Assembly (NCBI GenBank): GCA_025964295.1
Contig: JAOPZD010000426.1
Coordinates: 1-18,803, forward strand
Source of the DNA: Conexibacter sp.
Lineage (GTDB): Bacteria > Actinomycetota > Thermoleophilia > Solirubrobacterales > Solirubrobacteraceae
DNA length: 18,803 nucleotides
Reading direction: 5' to 3'
Position numbers and translations under genes: made by a program. A model generated the notes under the pieces. It saw only the letters and a program-made list of their open reading frames with translations, ran no database searches and had not been told where the DNA came from. How positions within the stretch are numbered: the stretch's first letter is position 1; each line of letters opens with the position of its first letter. This document shows, one piece after another, positions 6,193 to 12,750 of this stretch.

Positions 6193-6896
6193 CGCTCGGT
6201 CGCGACGCCGCCGCCCGCCCGCCGCGCGACGAGCACGGCGAAGCGATGGTCCTTGAAGAGGCAGTCGGCGGCGTCGAACCCCGCCTCGCGCAGCCAGCGC
6301 AGCTGGGACTCGACGTCGGCGCAGCGGTCGTGGCGCATGCGCTCCTGCGCGCCGGCCCACTCGGCGTCGTCGGTCCCTGCCGCGCGCGCCGATGCCTCGT
6401 GCCAAGCGCGGTAGCGGCGGTCGAAGCACGGCGTCGGGCCGGCGACCTGCTCGGCGTTGACGAAGACGCCGCCGGGCGGCAGGACGGCGCGGACGCGGGC
6501 GAAGAGGTCGCGCTTGGCGGCGTCGTCGAGGTGGTGGATGGCCAGCGCGGAGACGACCGCGTCGAAGCCGCCGCCGGGGAGCGGATCGGCGAGGTCGGCG
6601 ACGTGCAGCTGCGCCCGCGGGCCCAGCTCGGCGCGCGCCTGCTCGAGCATCGCGGGCGCGCCGTCGGTCAGGACCAGCTCGGCGCCAGGGTGGGCGGCGG
6701 CGACGCGCGCGGCCAGCATGCCCGTCCCGGCCCCGAGGTCGAGCACCCGCCGCGGCGGGCGGCCGAGCATGTCCAGCGCGCCGACCGCGGTGCCGTAGAA
6801 CGCGTCGAACGGCGGGATCAGCCGGCGGCGCGGTGCCTCGTAGGCGGCGGCGTGGGCGTCGAAGGTCGCAGGGGCGGCGCTCGTCGTGTCGGTCAT
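6189..6896 (-). CDS. Class I SAM-dependent methyltransferase
   Basis: 235 aa from the ATG at 6896. Seen: motif I VLDLGAGTG at 51-59 binding SAM, an acidic end of beta-2 at LVLTDG (D78) contacting the ribose, D101 in HVADLADPL near the adenine, and the motif-IV-like strand FDAVVSALAIHHLDD at 111-125. It belongs to the broad Methyltransf_11/25-type small-molecule methyltransferases. The substrate cannot be read from the sequence. It follows the lipoprotein gene by 47 nt on the same strand and may share a transcript, but the gap contains its own operator-like repeats. It is convergent with, and overlaps by stop codon, the sigma factor gene. No signal peptide is visible, so it is cytosolic. Confidence 0.9.
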   Translation of the reverse strand: MTDTTSAAPATFDAHAAAYEAPRRRLIPPFDAFYGTAVGALDMLGRPPRRVLDLGAGTGMLAARVAAAHPGAELVLTDGAPAMLEQARAELGPRAQLHVADLADPLPGGGFDAVVSALAIHHLDDAAKRDLFARVRAVLPPGGVFVNAEQVAGPTPCFDRRYRAWHEASARAAGTDDAEWAGAQERMRHDRCADVESQLRWLREAGFDAADCLFKDHRFAVLVARRAGGGVATER

Positions 6897-6924
6897 GACA
6901 TACGACTGTACGTTATGACGTACA
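6892..6924 (-). promoter_or_regulatory. Promoter/operator-like repeats at the methyltransferase start
   Basis: A TGTACG-6-CGTACA inverted repeat spans 6907-6924, GTCATGAC (6892-6899) is palindromic over the start codon, and ATGACRTAC occurs twice 20 bp apart (6895-6903, 6915-6923). On the minus strand TTGTAC and TATGTC are 17 nt apart, a possible promoter overlapping these repeats. The local base composition is clearly more AT-rich than the neighbouring genes. This layout suggests repression by a dimeric regulator not encoded in view. Confidence 0.4.
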
Positions 6925-6943
6925 ACCTGTCCAGCGGCGCGCT

Positions 6944-7441
6944 CTACTTCGACGCCGTCGTCACCGTCACGCCCTGCTTCTTGAGCTCCTGCTGGGCCTC
7001 GGTGATCTTCCGGACGCCGTCGCTGGACGCGAGGCTCTTCAGCGCCGCGGTCAGCGACTTGGTGTCGTTCTTGCGGGCGGCCGCCGCACCCCTGCGGAAG
7101 ACGTCGGCCAGCTCGCCGAGACCTTGGACGAGCTTCTCGTGCGCGGCTTTGGCCGAGGCCGGCGGCGTGATCGCCTTGAACTTCTGGACCGCGCCATCGA
7201 GCGCCTTGGCGCCCTGCTCGAGGTGGTCGCCGACGTCCTTGGCGGAGGTGTTGGCGCCGGTCTGGTCGGAGATGTCGGCGAACGTCTTCTGCAGCGTCTG
7301 GCCCGCCTGCGCGAGCTGCCGGCCATAGGCGTCCTTGGACACGGGCTTGCCGGCGCCCCCGCCATCGCCGTTTCCGCCGCCGCCGCAGCCGGCGGCCACG
7401 AGGGCGACGAGGGTGAGCAGGAGCACGAGCGGGCGACCCAT
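6944..7441 (-). CDS. Small secreted lipoprotein of unknown function
   Basis: 165 aa from the ATG at 7441, chosen because GGGAGGA lies at ideal spacing upstream. A lipoprotein signal occupies residues 1-18 with a VAAG-C19 lipobox, so the protein should be acylated and anchored to the outer face of the membrane. A Gly-rich linker (GGGGNGDGGGAG) follows. The remainder is alpha-helical, rich in Ala, Lys and Gln (GQTLQKTFADISDQ, LEQGAKALDGAVQKFKAI, LVQGLGELADVF), and probably folds as a helical bundle. No enzymatic motif is seen. It is divergent from the aldo/keto reductase-like gene across 46 bp and precedes the methyltransferase. Confidence 0.85.
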   Translation of the reverse strand: MGRPLVLLLTLVALVAAGCGGGGNGDGGGAGKPVSKDAYGRQLAQAGQTLQKTFADISDQTGANTSAKDVGDHLEQGAKALDGAVQKFKAITPPASAKAAHEKLVQGLGELADVFRRGAAAARKNDTKSLTAALKSLASSDGVRKITEAQQELKKQGVTVTTASK

Positions 7442-7473
7442 GCCGCGATCCTCCCATGTTCGCCTCGCCCGCG

Positions 7474-7479
7474 TACCCT
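7474..7479 (+). promoter_or_regulatory. Candidate -10 box of the aldo/keto reductase-like gene
   Basis: TACCCT ends 8 nt before the ATG at 7488. GGAG lies only 3 nt from the ATG, too close for good Shine-Dalgarno use, so leaderless initiation is plausible. Confidence 0.3.
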
Positions 7480-7487
7480 TGGAGCCG

Positions 7488-8618
7488 ATGGCCCTGGATC
7501 CCACGCACACCGCGCTCGGCACCTGGTCGGGCGGCCGCTTCATGCACTTCGGCGTCGGCCTCGACGATGACCGCCTGCTGGCGCTCATGCGCCCCGACGA
7601 GCGCATCCGCACCGTCCTGACCGCCGACGTCTACGGCGAGGGCGCCGCCGACACGCTGCTCGGCCGCGCGCTGGACGGCCTCGACCGCGACGCCTACTGC
7701 CTCGTCGGCGCCGTCGGCCACGACTTCTACAACGGCGAGCGCGAGGGCGCCAAGGGCTATCCGCGCTTCACCGACCCGCGCCTGCGCGGGCCGTCGGAGT
7801 ACGCGTCCTACCTGCGCGACGCGACCGAGCGCAGCCTGCGGCGCATCGGCGCCGACGCCTTCGACCTGCTCCTGCTGCACAACCCCGATCGCACGGGCTA
7901 CACGCACGAGGCGGTGTGGGAGGGGATGGCCGCGCTGCGCGACGCGGGGCTGACGCGCCGCATCGGCGTCGCGCCGGGCCCGGCCAACGGCTTCACGCTC
8001 GACGTCATCGACTGCTTCGAGCGCTTCGGCAGCGAGATCGACTGGGCGATGCTGATCCTCAACCCGTTCGAGCCCTGGCCCGGCGAGCTGGCGCTCCCGG
8101 CCGCCGCCGCCCACGACGTGAAGGTCATCACGCGCGTCGCCGACTACGGCGGGCTCTTCCACGACGACCTGCGCCCCGGCCTGCCGATGGCCGAGCGCGA
8201 CCACCGCAAGTTCCGGCCCGCCGGCTGGATCGAGCGCGGCGCCGAGCGCCTCGACGCGCTGCGCCCGATCGCCGAGCGCCACGGCCTGACGCTGCTGCAG
8301 CTCGCCGCGCAGTTCAACCTCGCCCACCCCGCGGTCGCCTCCGTGGTCCCGACGCTGATCCAGGAGTCCTGGGACGGCGCCAAGCCCGTCGAGGCCCAGC
8401 GCGAGGAGCTGGCCAACGTCCCCGCCGAGGTGGTCCTCAGCGACGACGAGGTGGCCGAGATCCGCGCCATCGGCGACAACACGCGCTGCATGGCGCTCAA
8501 GGGCGGCGTGCCCGACCACGAGGGCGAGGCCCGCCCCGACCGCTGGACCCTGGACGGCGAGCTCGAGGAGATCGCCGCACGCTGGGACATCGCGCCCGCG
8601 GACCTGCAGCCCGCCTAG
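7488..8618 (+). CDS. Aldo/keto reductase-fold protein with degenerate active site
   Basis: 376 aa from the ATG at 7488. AKR landmarks are visible: LGTWSGGRF at 10-18, TADVYGEGAADTLLGRAL at 45-62, LRRIGADAFDLLLLHNPD at 117-134, and a C-terminal half with IRAIGDN. AKRs are (beta/alpha)8 barrels reducing carbonyls with NADPH through an Asp-Tyr-Lys-His tetrad. Tyr49 and His131 are present, but the Asp of the usual DTAxxYG motif is Leu44, and the Lys strand (usually TKxG) reads VGAVGHDF at 73-80. The length exceeds the usual 320-340 aa because of an insertion after 80 and a C-terminal extension rich in Asp and Glu. It may bind a nucleotide or sugar without canonical catalysis, or use another chemistry. 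It is convergent with pfkA (12-nt gap). Confidence 0.85.
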   Translation: MALDPTHTALGTWSGGRFMHFGVGLDDDRLLALMRPDERIRTVLTADVYGEGAADTLLGRALDGLDRDAYCLVGAVGHDFYNGEREGAKGYPRFTDPRLRGPSEYASYLRDATERSLRRIGADAFDLLLLHNPDRTGYTHEAVWEGMAALRDAGLTRRIGVAPGPANGFTLDVIDCFERFGSEIDWAMLILNPFEPWPGELALPAAAAHDVKVITRVADYGGLFHDDLRPGLPMAERDHRKFRPAGWIERGAERLDALRPIAERHGLTLLQLAAQFNLAHPAVASVVPTLIQESWDGAKPVEAQREELANVPAEVVLSDDEVAEIRAIGDNTRCMALKGGVPDHEGEARPDRWTLDGELEEIAARWDIAPADLQPA

Positions 8619-8631
8619 GCGCGCCGCGCCT
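8617..8631. terminator. Possible bidirectional hairpin between convergent genes
   Basis: AGGCGC and GCGCCT form a 6-bp stem around GCC. It fills the short gap between the AKR-like gene and pfkA and touches both stops, so it could stop transcription from either side. It is short and has no T-tract. Confidence 0.3.
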
Positions 8632-9665
8632 CAGCCGAAGAACACCTCGGCGTCGGCGAAGAACTTGTCGTCCAACGTCTTGGGGTCGCCGAGCGCCTCG
8701 GCGATCGGGACCGTCACGATGTCGGCCCCGCGCAGCGCCACCATCACGCCCGACGCGCCCGCGGTCACGGCCTCCGCCGCCGCCACGCCGAAGCGCGTCG
8801 CCAGCACGCGGTCGAAGGCCGTCGGCGTCCCGCCGCGCTGCACGTGGCCGAGGATCGTCATCCGCGTCTCGTAGCCGGTGCGCTCCTCGATCTCGCGCTC
8901 CAGCGTCACCGCGATCCCGCCGAGGCGCTCGTGGCCGAACGCGTCGGTCTGCCCGGTGCCCGTCGTCGACAGCGTCCCCTCGCGGGGCGTCGCGCCCTCG
9001 GACACCACGACGATCGAGAACGTCCGCCCGTGCGCGTGGCGGCGGCGGATGTGGTTGCAGACCTCCTCGATGTCGAACGGGCGCTCGGGCACGAGGATCA
9101 CGTCGCCGCCGCCGGCCATCCCCGCGTGCGCGGCGATGAAGCCCGCGTGGCGGCCCATGACCTCCAGGACCATCACGCGGTTGTGCGACTCGGCCGTGGT
9201 GTGCAGGCGGTCGACGGCCTCGGTCGCGATCTGGACCGCGGTCTGGAAGCCGAACGTGTAGTCGGTGCCCTTGAGGTCGTTGTCGATGGTCTTGGGCACG
9301 CCGACCACCGGGACGCCCTCCTGAGCCAGCCGCGCCGCGACGCCCAGCGTGTCCTCGCCGCCGATCGGGACGAGCACGTCGACGCCGTACTGGGCCATGC
9401 CCGCGCGCACGCCCTCCACGCCGGGTCCGTCCTCCTTGAAGGGGTTGGTCCGCGACGAGCCGAGGATCGTCCCGCCGCGCGGCAGGATGCCCGCGGTGCG
9501 CTGCGCGGTCAGCTCCTCGCCCTCGCCGTTGAGGACGCCCGCCCAGCCGTAGGTGTAGCCGAACAGCGTGTGCCCGTCCTGCAGCCCCTTGCGGACGACC
9601 GCGCGGATCACCGCGTTCAACCCGGGGCAGTCGCCGCCGCCCGTCAGCACTCCGATCCTGGCCAT
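8631..9665 (-). CDS. pfkA: 6-phosphofructokinase, probably pyrophosphate-dependent type
   Basis: 344 aa from the ATG at 9665. It phosphorylates fructose 6-phosphate to fructose 1,6-bisphosphate in glycolysis, in the cytosol. Seen: the N-terminal loop GVLTGGGDCPGLNAV at 5-19, the phosphate-donor loop IGGEDTLG at 101-108, the catalytic loop PKTIDND at 124-130 with D128, MGRHAGF at 170-176, and the C-terminal HVQRGG. Donor preference is read from two sites (known for the family): Asp after GGE (D105) and Lys in PKTIDND (K125) mark PPi-using enzymes, whereas ATP enzymes have Gly at the first. PPi use would make the step reversible. The gene starts 10 nt after the GGDEF-EAL stop, suggesting one transcript, but it also has a TAGTCT box 7 nt before the ATG. 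Confidence 0.95.
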   Translation of the reverse strand: MARIGVLTGGGDCPGLNAVIRAVVRKGLQDGHTLFGYTYGWAGVLNGEGEELTAQRTAGILPRGGTILGSSRTNPFKEDGPGVEGVRAGMAQYGVDVLVPIGGEDTLGVAARLAQEGVPVVGVPKTIDNDLKGTDYTFGFQTAVQIATEAVDRLHTTAESHNRVMVLEVMGRHAGFIAAHAGMAGGGDVILVPERPFDIEEVCNHIRRRHAHGRTFSIVVVSEGATPREGTLSTTGTGQTDAFGHERLGGIAVTLEREIEERTGYETRMTILGHVQRGGTPTAFDRVLATRFGVAAAEAVTAGASGVMVALRGADIVTVPIAEALGDPKTLDDKFFADAEVFFG

Positions 9666-9672
9666 GGACAGG

Positions 9673-9678
9673 AGACTA
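9673..9678 (-). promoter_or_regulatory. Candidate -10 box of pfkA overlapping the upstream stop codon
   Basis: TAGTCT on the minus strand ends exactly 7 nt before the pfkA ATG; its first three bases are the TAG of the GGDEF-EAL gene. There is no Shine-Dalgarno between. A leaderless pfkA transcript or reinitiation after the upstream stop are both possible. Confidence 0.35.
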
Positions 9679-12630
9679 AGCGCCCCGTCCAGCCCCCGAT
9701 CGGGCTAGTCCGAGCGCCTCGTCGACCGGCGCCGGACGGCCGAGGTGGAAGCCCTGCGCGTAGTCGACGCCCAGCTCACGGACGGCGTCCAGCGTGTCGG
9801 AGTCGGTGACGAACTCGGCCAGCGACGGCGTCCCGAGGCCGCGCGCGATCGCCACGACCGCCTCGACCACGAGCCGGTCGGTCGGGTTGTCGCGCAGGCC
9901 GCGCACGAACTCGCCGTCGATCTTGAGGACGTCGAAGCGCAAGTGCTTCAAGTACGCGAACGAGGCGAAGCCCGCGCCGAAGTCGTCGAGGGCGAGCAGG
10001 CAGCCCAGGCGGCGCAGCATGTCGGCCAGCGCGCGCGCGCGCTCGAGGTTGACGATCGCGGCGGTCTCGGTGATCTCGACGACGAGCCGCTGCGGCGGCA
10101 CCGGCGTCGTGGTCAGCAGCTCCTCGAGCCAGCCCGCGAAGTCCGCGTCGCCCATCGTCCGGCCGCTGAGGTTGACCGACAGCGTGACCGGGCGGCCGGC
10201 CTCGTGCTCGCGGCGCAGCAGCGCGACCGCGCGCCCGACGACCCAGCGGTCGATCGCGCCGATCAGGTCGAAGCGCTCGGCGATCGGCAGGAACGTGGCG
10301 GGCGGGACGAGCTCGCCGCTGTCGGAGCGCATCCGCAGCAGCAGCTCGAAGGCGGGGACCAGGTCGGCCGTCTCGCCGAGGCCCACGATCGGCTGCGCGT
10401 ACAGCTCGAAGCGATCCTCGGCCAGCGCGGTCCGGATCCGCTCCAGCCACGACAGGCGCGACACGTGGCGGCCGGGGCCGGCGGCCTCGCGCTCGGAGCG
10501 CGCCGCCTGGTTGCGGCCCGCCTCCTTGGCGTCGTACATCGCGATGTCGGCCTCGACGAGCAGCTCCTCGGCGCTGAGGCCGTCGGCGCCGTCGAACGAC
10601 GCCAGGCCGATCGACGCGGTCACGCGAGCGTGCCGGCTGGAGTCGGCCACGACGCCGTCGCGGGCGACCGCGCGCAGCAGCTTGCCCGCGACCGCGCCGG
10701 TCTCCTCGTCGGTGGCCTCGGGCAGGATCACGCCGAACTCGTCGCCGCCGAGGCGGGCGATGACGTCGCTCTCGCGCAGCTCCGCGCGCAGCGTCCCGGC
10801 CAGGCGCGCGATCAGCTCGTCGCCGACCGGATGGCCGAGCGTGTCGTTGACGTACTTGAAGCCATCCAGGTCGAGGACGAGGATCGCGCCGCGGCGCCCG
10901 TAGCGCTCGGCGCCGGCCAGCGCGCGGTCCAGCTCCTCCTCGAAGCGGCGGCGGTTGAACAGGCCGGTCAGCGCGTCGTGGTCGGCGAGGTACTGCAGCT
11001 GGCCCTCGAAGCGCTTGCGCTCGGTGATGTCGAGCACCTGCCCGATGCCGTAGGCGGGGCGCCCGTCCTCGTCGGCCACGGCGGCGACGGTCACCAGCGC
11101 CCAGACGACGTGGCCGTCGGCGTGGACCATCCGGCACTCGGCGGTGATCCGCTCCTCGGTCCCGCGCATCAGCGCGCCGAGCCGCGCCCGCGTGGCGGGC
11201 ATCTCGTCGGGGTGCAGGATCTGGCTGATGCGGCGGGTCAGGAGGTCGTCGCGCGTGTAGCCGAGCAACGCGGCCAGCGCGGGGTTGACGGTCAGCCACT
11301 GGCCGGGGTCCTCGCCGCGGAAGTCCAGGACGCAGACGCCGATCGGCGCGTGCTCGAACGCCGCCCGGAAGCGGGCCTCGGCCTCGCGGCGCCCGGTCTC
11401 GAGGTGCTGGCGCTCGGTGATGTCCTGCGTCGTGCCCCACACGCGGCGCACGCGGCCGCCGTCGCGCTCGGCGGGCGCGCCGCGGCTGTGCAGGATCCGC
11501 ACCTCGCCGTCGGGGCGGACCAACCGGTAGGTGATCTCGAACGGCTCGCCGTCGGTGGCGGCGCGGGCCAGCGCGTCGCGGACGGCGTCGCGGTCCTCGG
11601 GGTGCATCAGGCGGTCGTGGACCTCCAGGGCGTCGCCGCCGTGGTCCTCGACGCCGAAGAGGCGGTGCAGGCCGGGGCTCCACCACTGCTCGCCGGTGAC
11701 CACGTCGCCCGACCAGCTGCCCAGCTGCGCCATCGCCTGGGCCTCCTCGAGGAGCGCCTGCTGGCGGCGGGCCTCCTCGGCGGCGGCGCGGGCGCGCTCC
11801 TCGGCCTCGCGCAGCCGCTGCTCGTCGGCCTTGCGCGCGGTGATGTCGCGGGTGGTCGTGACGGCCTCGATGAAGGTGCCGTCGACGTCGAGGACCGGCG
11901 AGACCGTGGACTCCAGCCACATCTCGCGGCCGTCGCGGACGTTGGTGATCCGGTAGCTGACGACGCCCGACTTGCCCTCGTGCGCGGCCTCGTGGGCGGC
12001 GCGCACCGCGGCGGCGTCGTCGGGATGGCAGACGTCGGCGGCCCAGAAGCCGACGAGGTGGCGGGCGTGGAAGCCCAGCAGCGCCTCGGCGCCGCCGGCG
12101 GCGTAGACGATCTTGCCGCTCGGGTCGTGGCGGGCGATGAGGTCGCCGGCGTGGGTGGCCAGCAGCGCGAGCTCGCGCTCGCGGGCCTCCAGCGCGGCGC
12201 GCGCCTCGACGAACGCGGTGATGTCGGTGAACGAGGAGACCGCGCCGTAGGGCGTGCTCTCGCCCTCGGCGAAGAGCGGGACGGCGTTGACGCGCAGCCA
12301 CTGCTCGCTGCCGTCGCGGCGGTGGAAGAGGATCTGCTCGTCGTGGACGGGCTCGCCGGAGGCCATCGCGCGGGCGCCGGGCTGCTCGTCGACGGCCATC
12401 GGCGTGCCGTCGGGGTGCAGCGGCAGGAACGACGCGTCGTGCGGGTTGCGGCCGGCGAGGCGGTCGGCCTCGGGGGTGTGGACGCCGGCGATCAGCCGCG
12501 CCGCCAGGTTGGAGGCGCGGATCGTCGCGGTGGCGTCGATGACCACCAGGCCTTCCGTGGTGGCGTCGGCGGCGGGCCCGAGCAGGCGGGACCAGGCGTC
12601 GTCGGTCGTGGGGGCGTGGCGAAGCGGCAT
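9676..12630 (-). CDS. PAS-GGDEF-EAL cyclic-di-GMP signalling protein
   Basis: 984 aa from the ATG at 12630, with a weak AAGG 6 nt upstream. Four PAS-type sensor domains lie at about 15-140, 150-265, 300-405 and 415-540, the last three ending in PAC-like TxDIT segments, with a coiled coil near 266-300 (EERARAAAEEARRQ). The GGDEF domain (545-710) has an intact GGDEF at 628-632 and an RESD inhibitory site at 619-622, exactly five residues upstream, so diguanylate cyclase activity and product inhibition are expected. The EAL domain (725-970) keeps ELL at 762-764, N820, E852 in VEITET, the DDFGAG pair D882/D883, K903 and E939, so phosphodiesterase activity is also predicted. No membrane segment is seen, so sensing is cytosolic. 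Net direction of c-di-GMP turnover cannot be told. It is divergent from the propeller gene and immediately upstream of pfkA. Confidence 0.94.
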   Translation of the reverse strand: MPLRHAPTTDDAWSRLLGPAADATTEGLVVIDATATIRASNLAARLIAGVHTPEADRLAGRNPHDASFLPLHPDGTPMAVDEQPGARAMASGEPVHDEQILFHRRDGSEQWLRVNAVPLFAEGESTPYGAVSSFTDITAFVEARAALEARERELALLATHAGDLIARHDPSGKIVYAAGGAEALLGFHARHLVGFWAADVCHPDDAAAVRAAHEAAHEGKSGVVSYRITNVRDGREMWLESTVSPVLDVDGTFIEAVTTTRDITARKADEQRLREAEERARAAAEEARRQQALLEEAQAMAQLGSWSGDVVTGEQWWSPGLHRLFGVEDHGGDALEVHDRLMHPEDRDAVRDALARAATDGEPFEITYRLVRPDGEVRILHSRGAPAERDGGRVRRVWGTTQDITERQHLETGRREAEARFRAAFEHAPIGVCVLDFRGEDPGQWLTVNPALAALLGYTRDDLLTRRISQILHPDEMPATRARLGALMRGTEERITAECRMVHADGHVVWALVTVAAVADEDGRPAYGIGQVLDITERKRFEGQLQYLADHDALTGLFNRRRFEEELDRALAGAERYGRRGAILVLDLDGFKYVNDTLGHPVGDELIARLAGTLRAELRESDVIARLGGDEFGVILPEATDEETGAVAGKLLRAVARDGVVADSSRHARVTASIGLASFDGADGLSAEELLVEADIAMYDAKEAGRNQAARSEREAAGPGRHVSRLSWLERIRTALAEDRFELYAQPIVGLGETADLVPAFELLLRMRSDSGELVPPATFLPIAERFDLIGAIDRWVVGRAVALLRREHEAGRPVTLSVNLSGRTMGDADFAGWLEELLTTTPVPPQRLVVEITETAAIVNLERARALADMLRRLGCLLALDDFGAGFASFAYLKHLRFDVLKIDGEFVRGLRDNPTDRLVVEAVVAIARGLGTPSLAEFVTDSDTLDAVRELGVDYAQGFHLGRPAPVDEALGLARSGAGRGA

Positions 12631-12750
12631 CGGGGGCCTTGTCAGGGGGTCGGCCCGCGGGTGCTCCGACTTGAGGTCCGACAACGGCGTAACTTCTGGG
12701 CGAGGGGCTCGTTCGAGCGGCACATGCACCACCGAACGAGGAGCTTGACC
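12631..12750. promoter_or_regulatory. Divergent promoter region with a stem-loop touching the ribosome-binding site
   Basis: These 120 bp separate the GGDEF-EAL gene and the propeller gene. CTCGTTCG (12708-12715) is complementary to CGAACGAG (12733-12740), which overlaps the GAGGAG ribosome-binding site of the plus-strand gene at 12738-12743. GGCGTAACTT contains a possible -10 (TAACTT, 12690-12695). The stem could restrict translation of the propeller gene. Confidence 0.35.

Noticed and set aside
3454..6429. 991-aa minus frame across the hydrolase, sigma factor and methyltransferase loci
   Set aside because: Arg-rich shadow frame that crosses genes on both strands; no domain is recognisable.
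9745..12750. Very long open plus frame antisense to the GGDEF-EAL gene and joined to the propeller frame
   Set aside because: High-GC antisense shadow: composition is Ala/Arg/Val-rich without domains, while the minus frame has intact GGDEF and EAL motifs. The propeller protein has its own ribosome-binding site and signal peptide at 12751.
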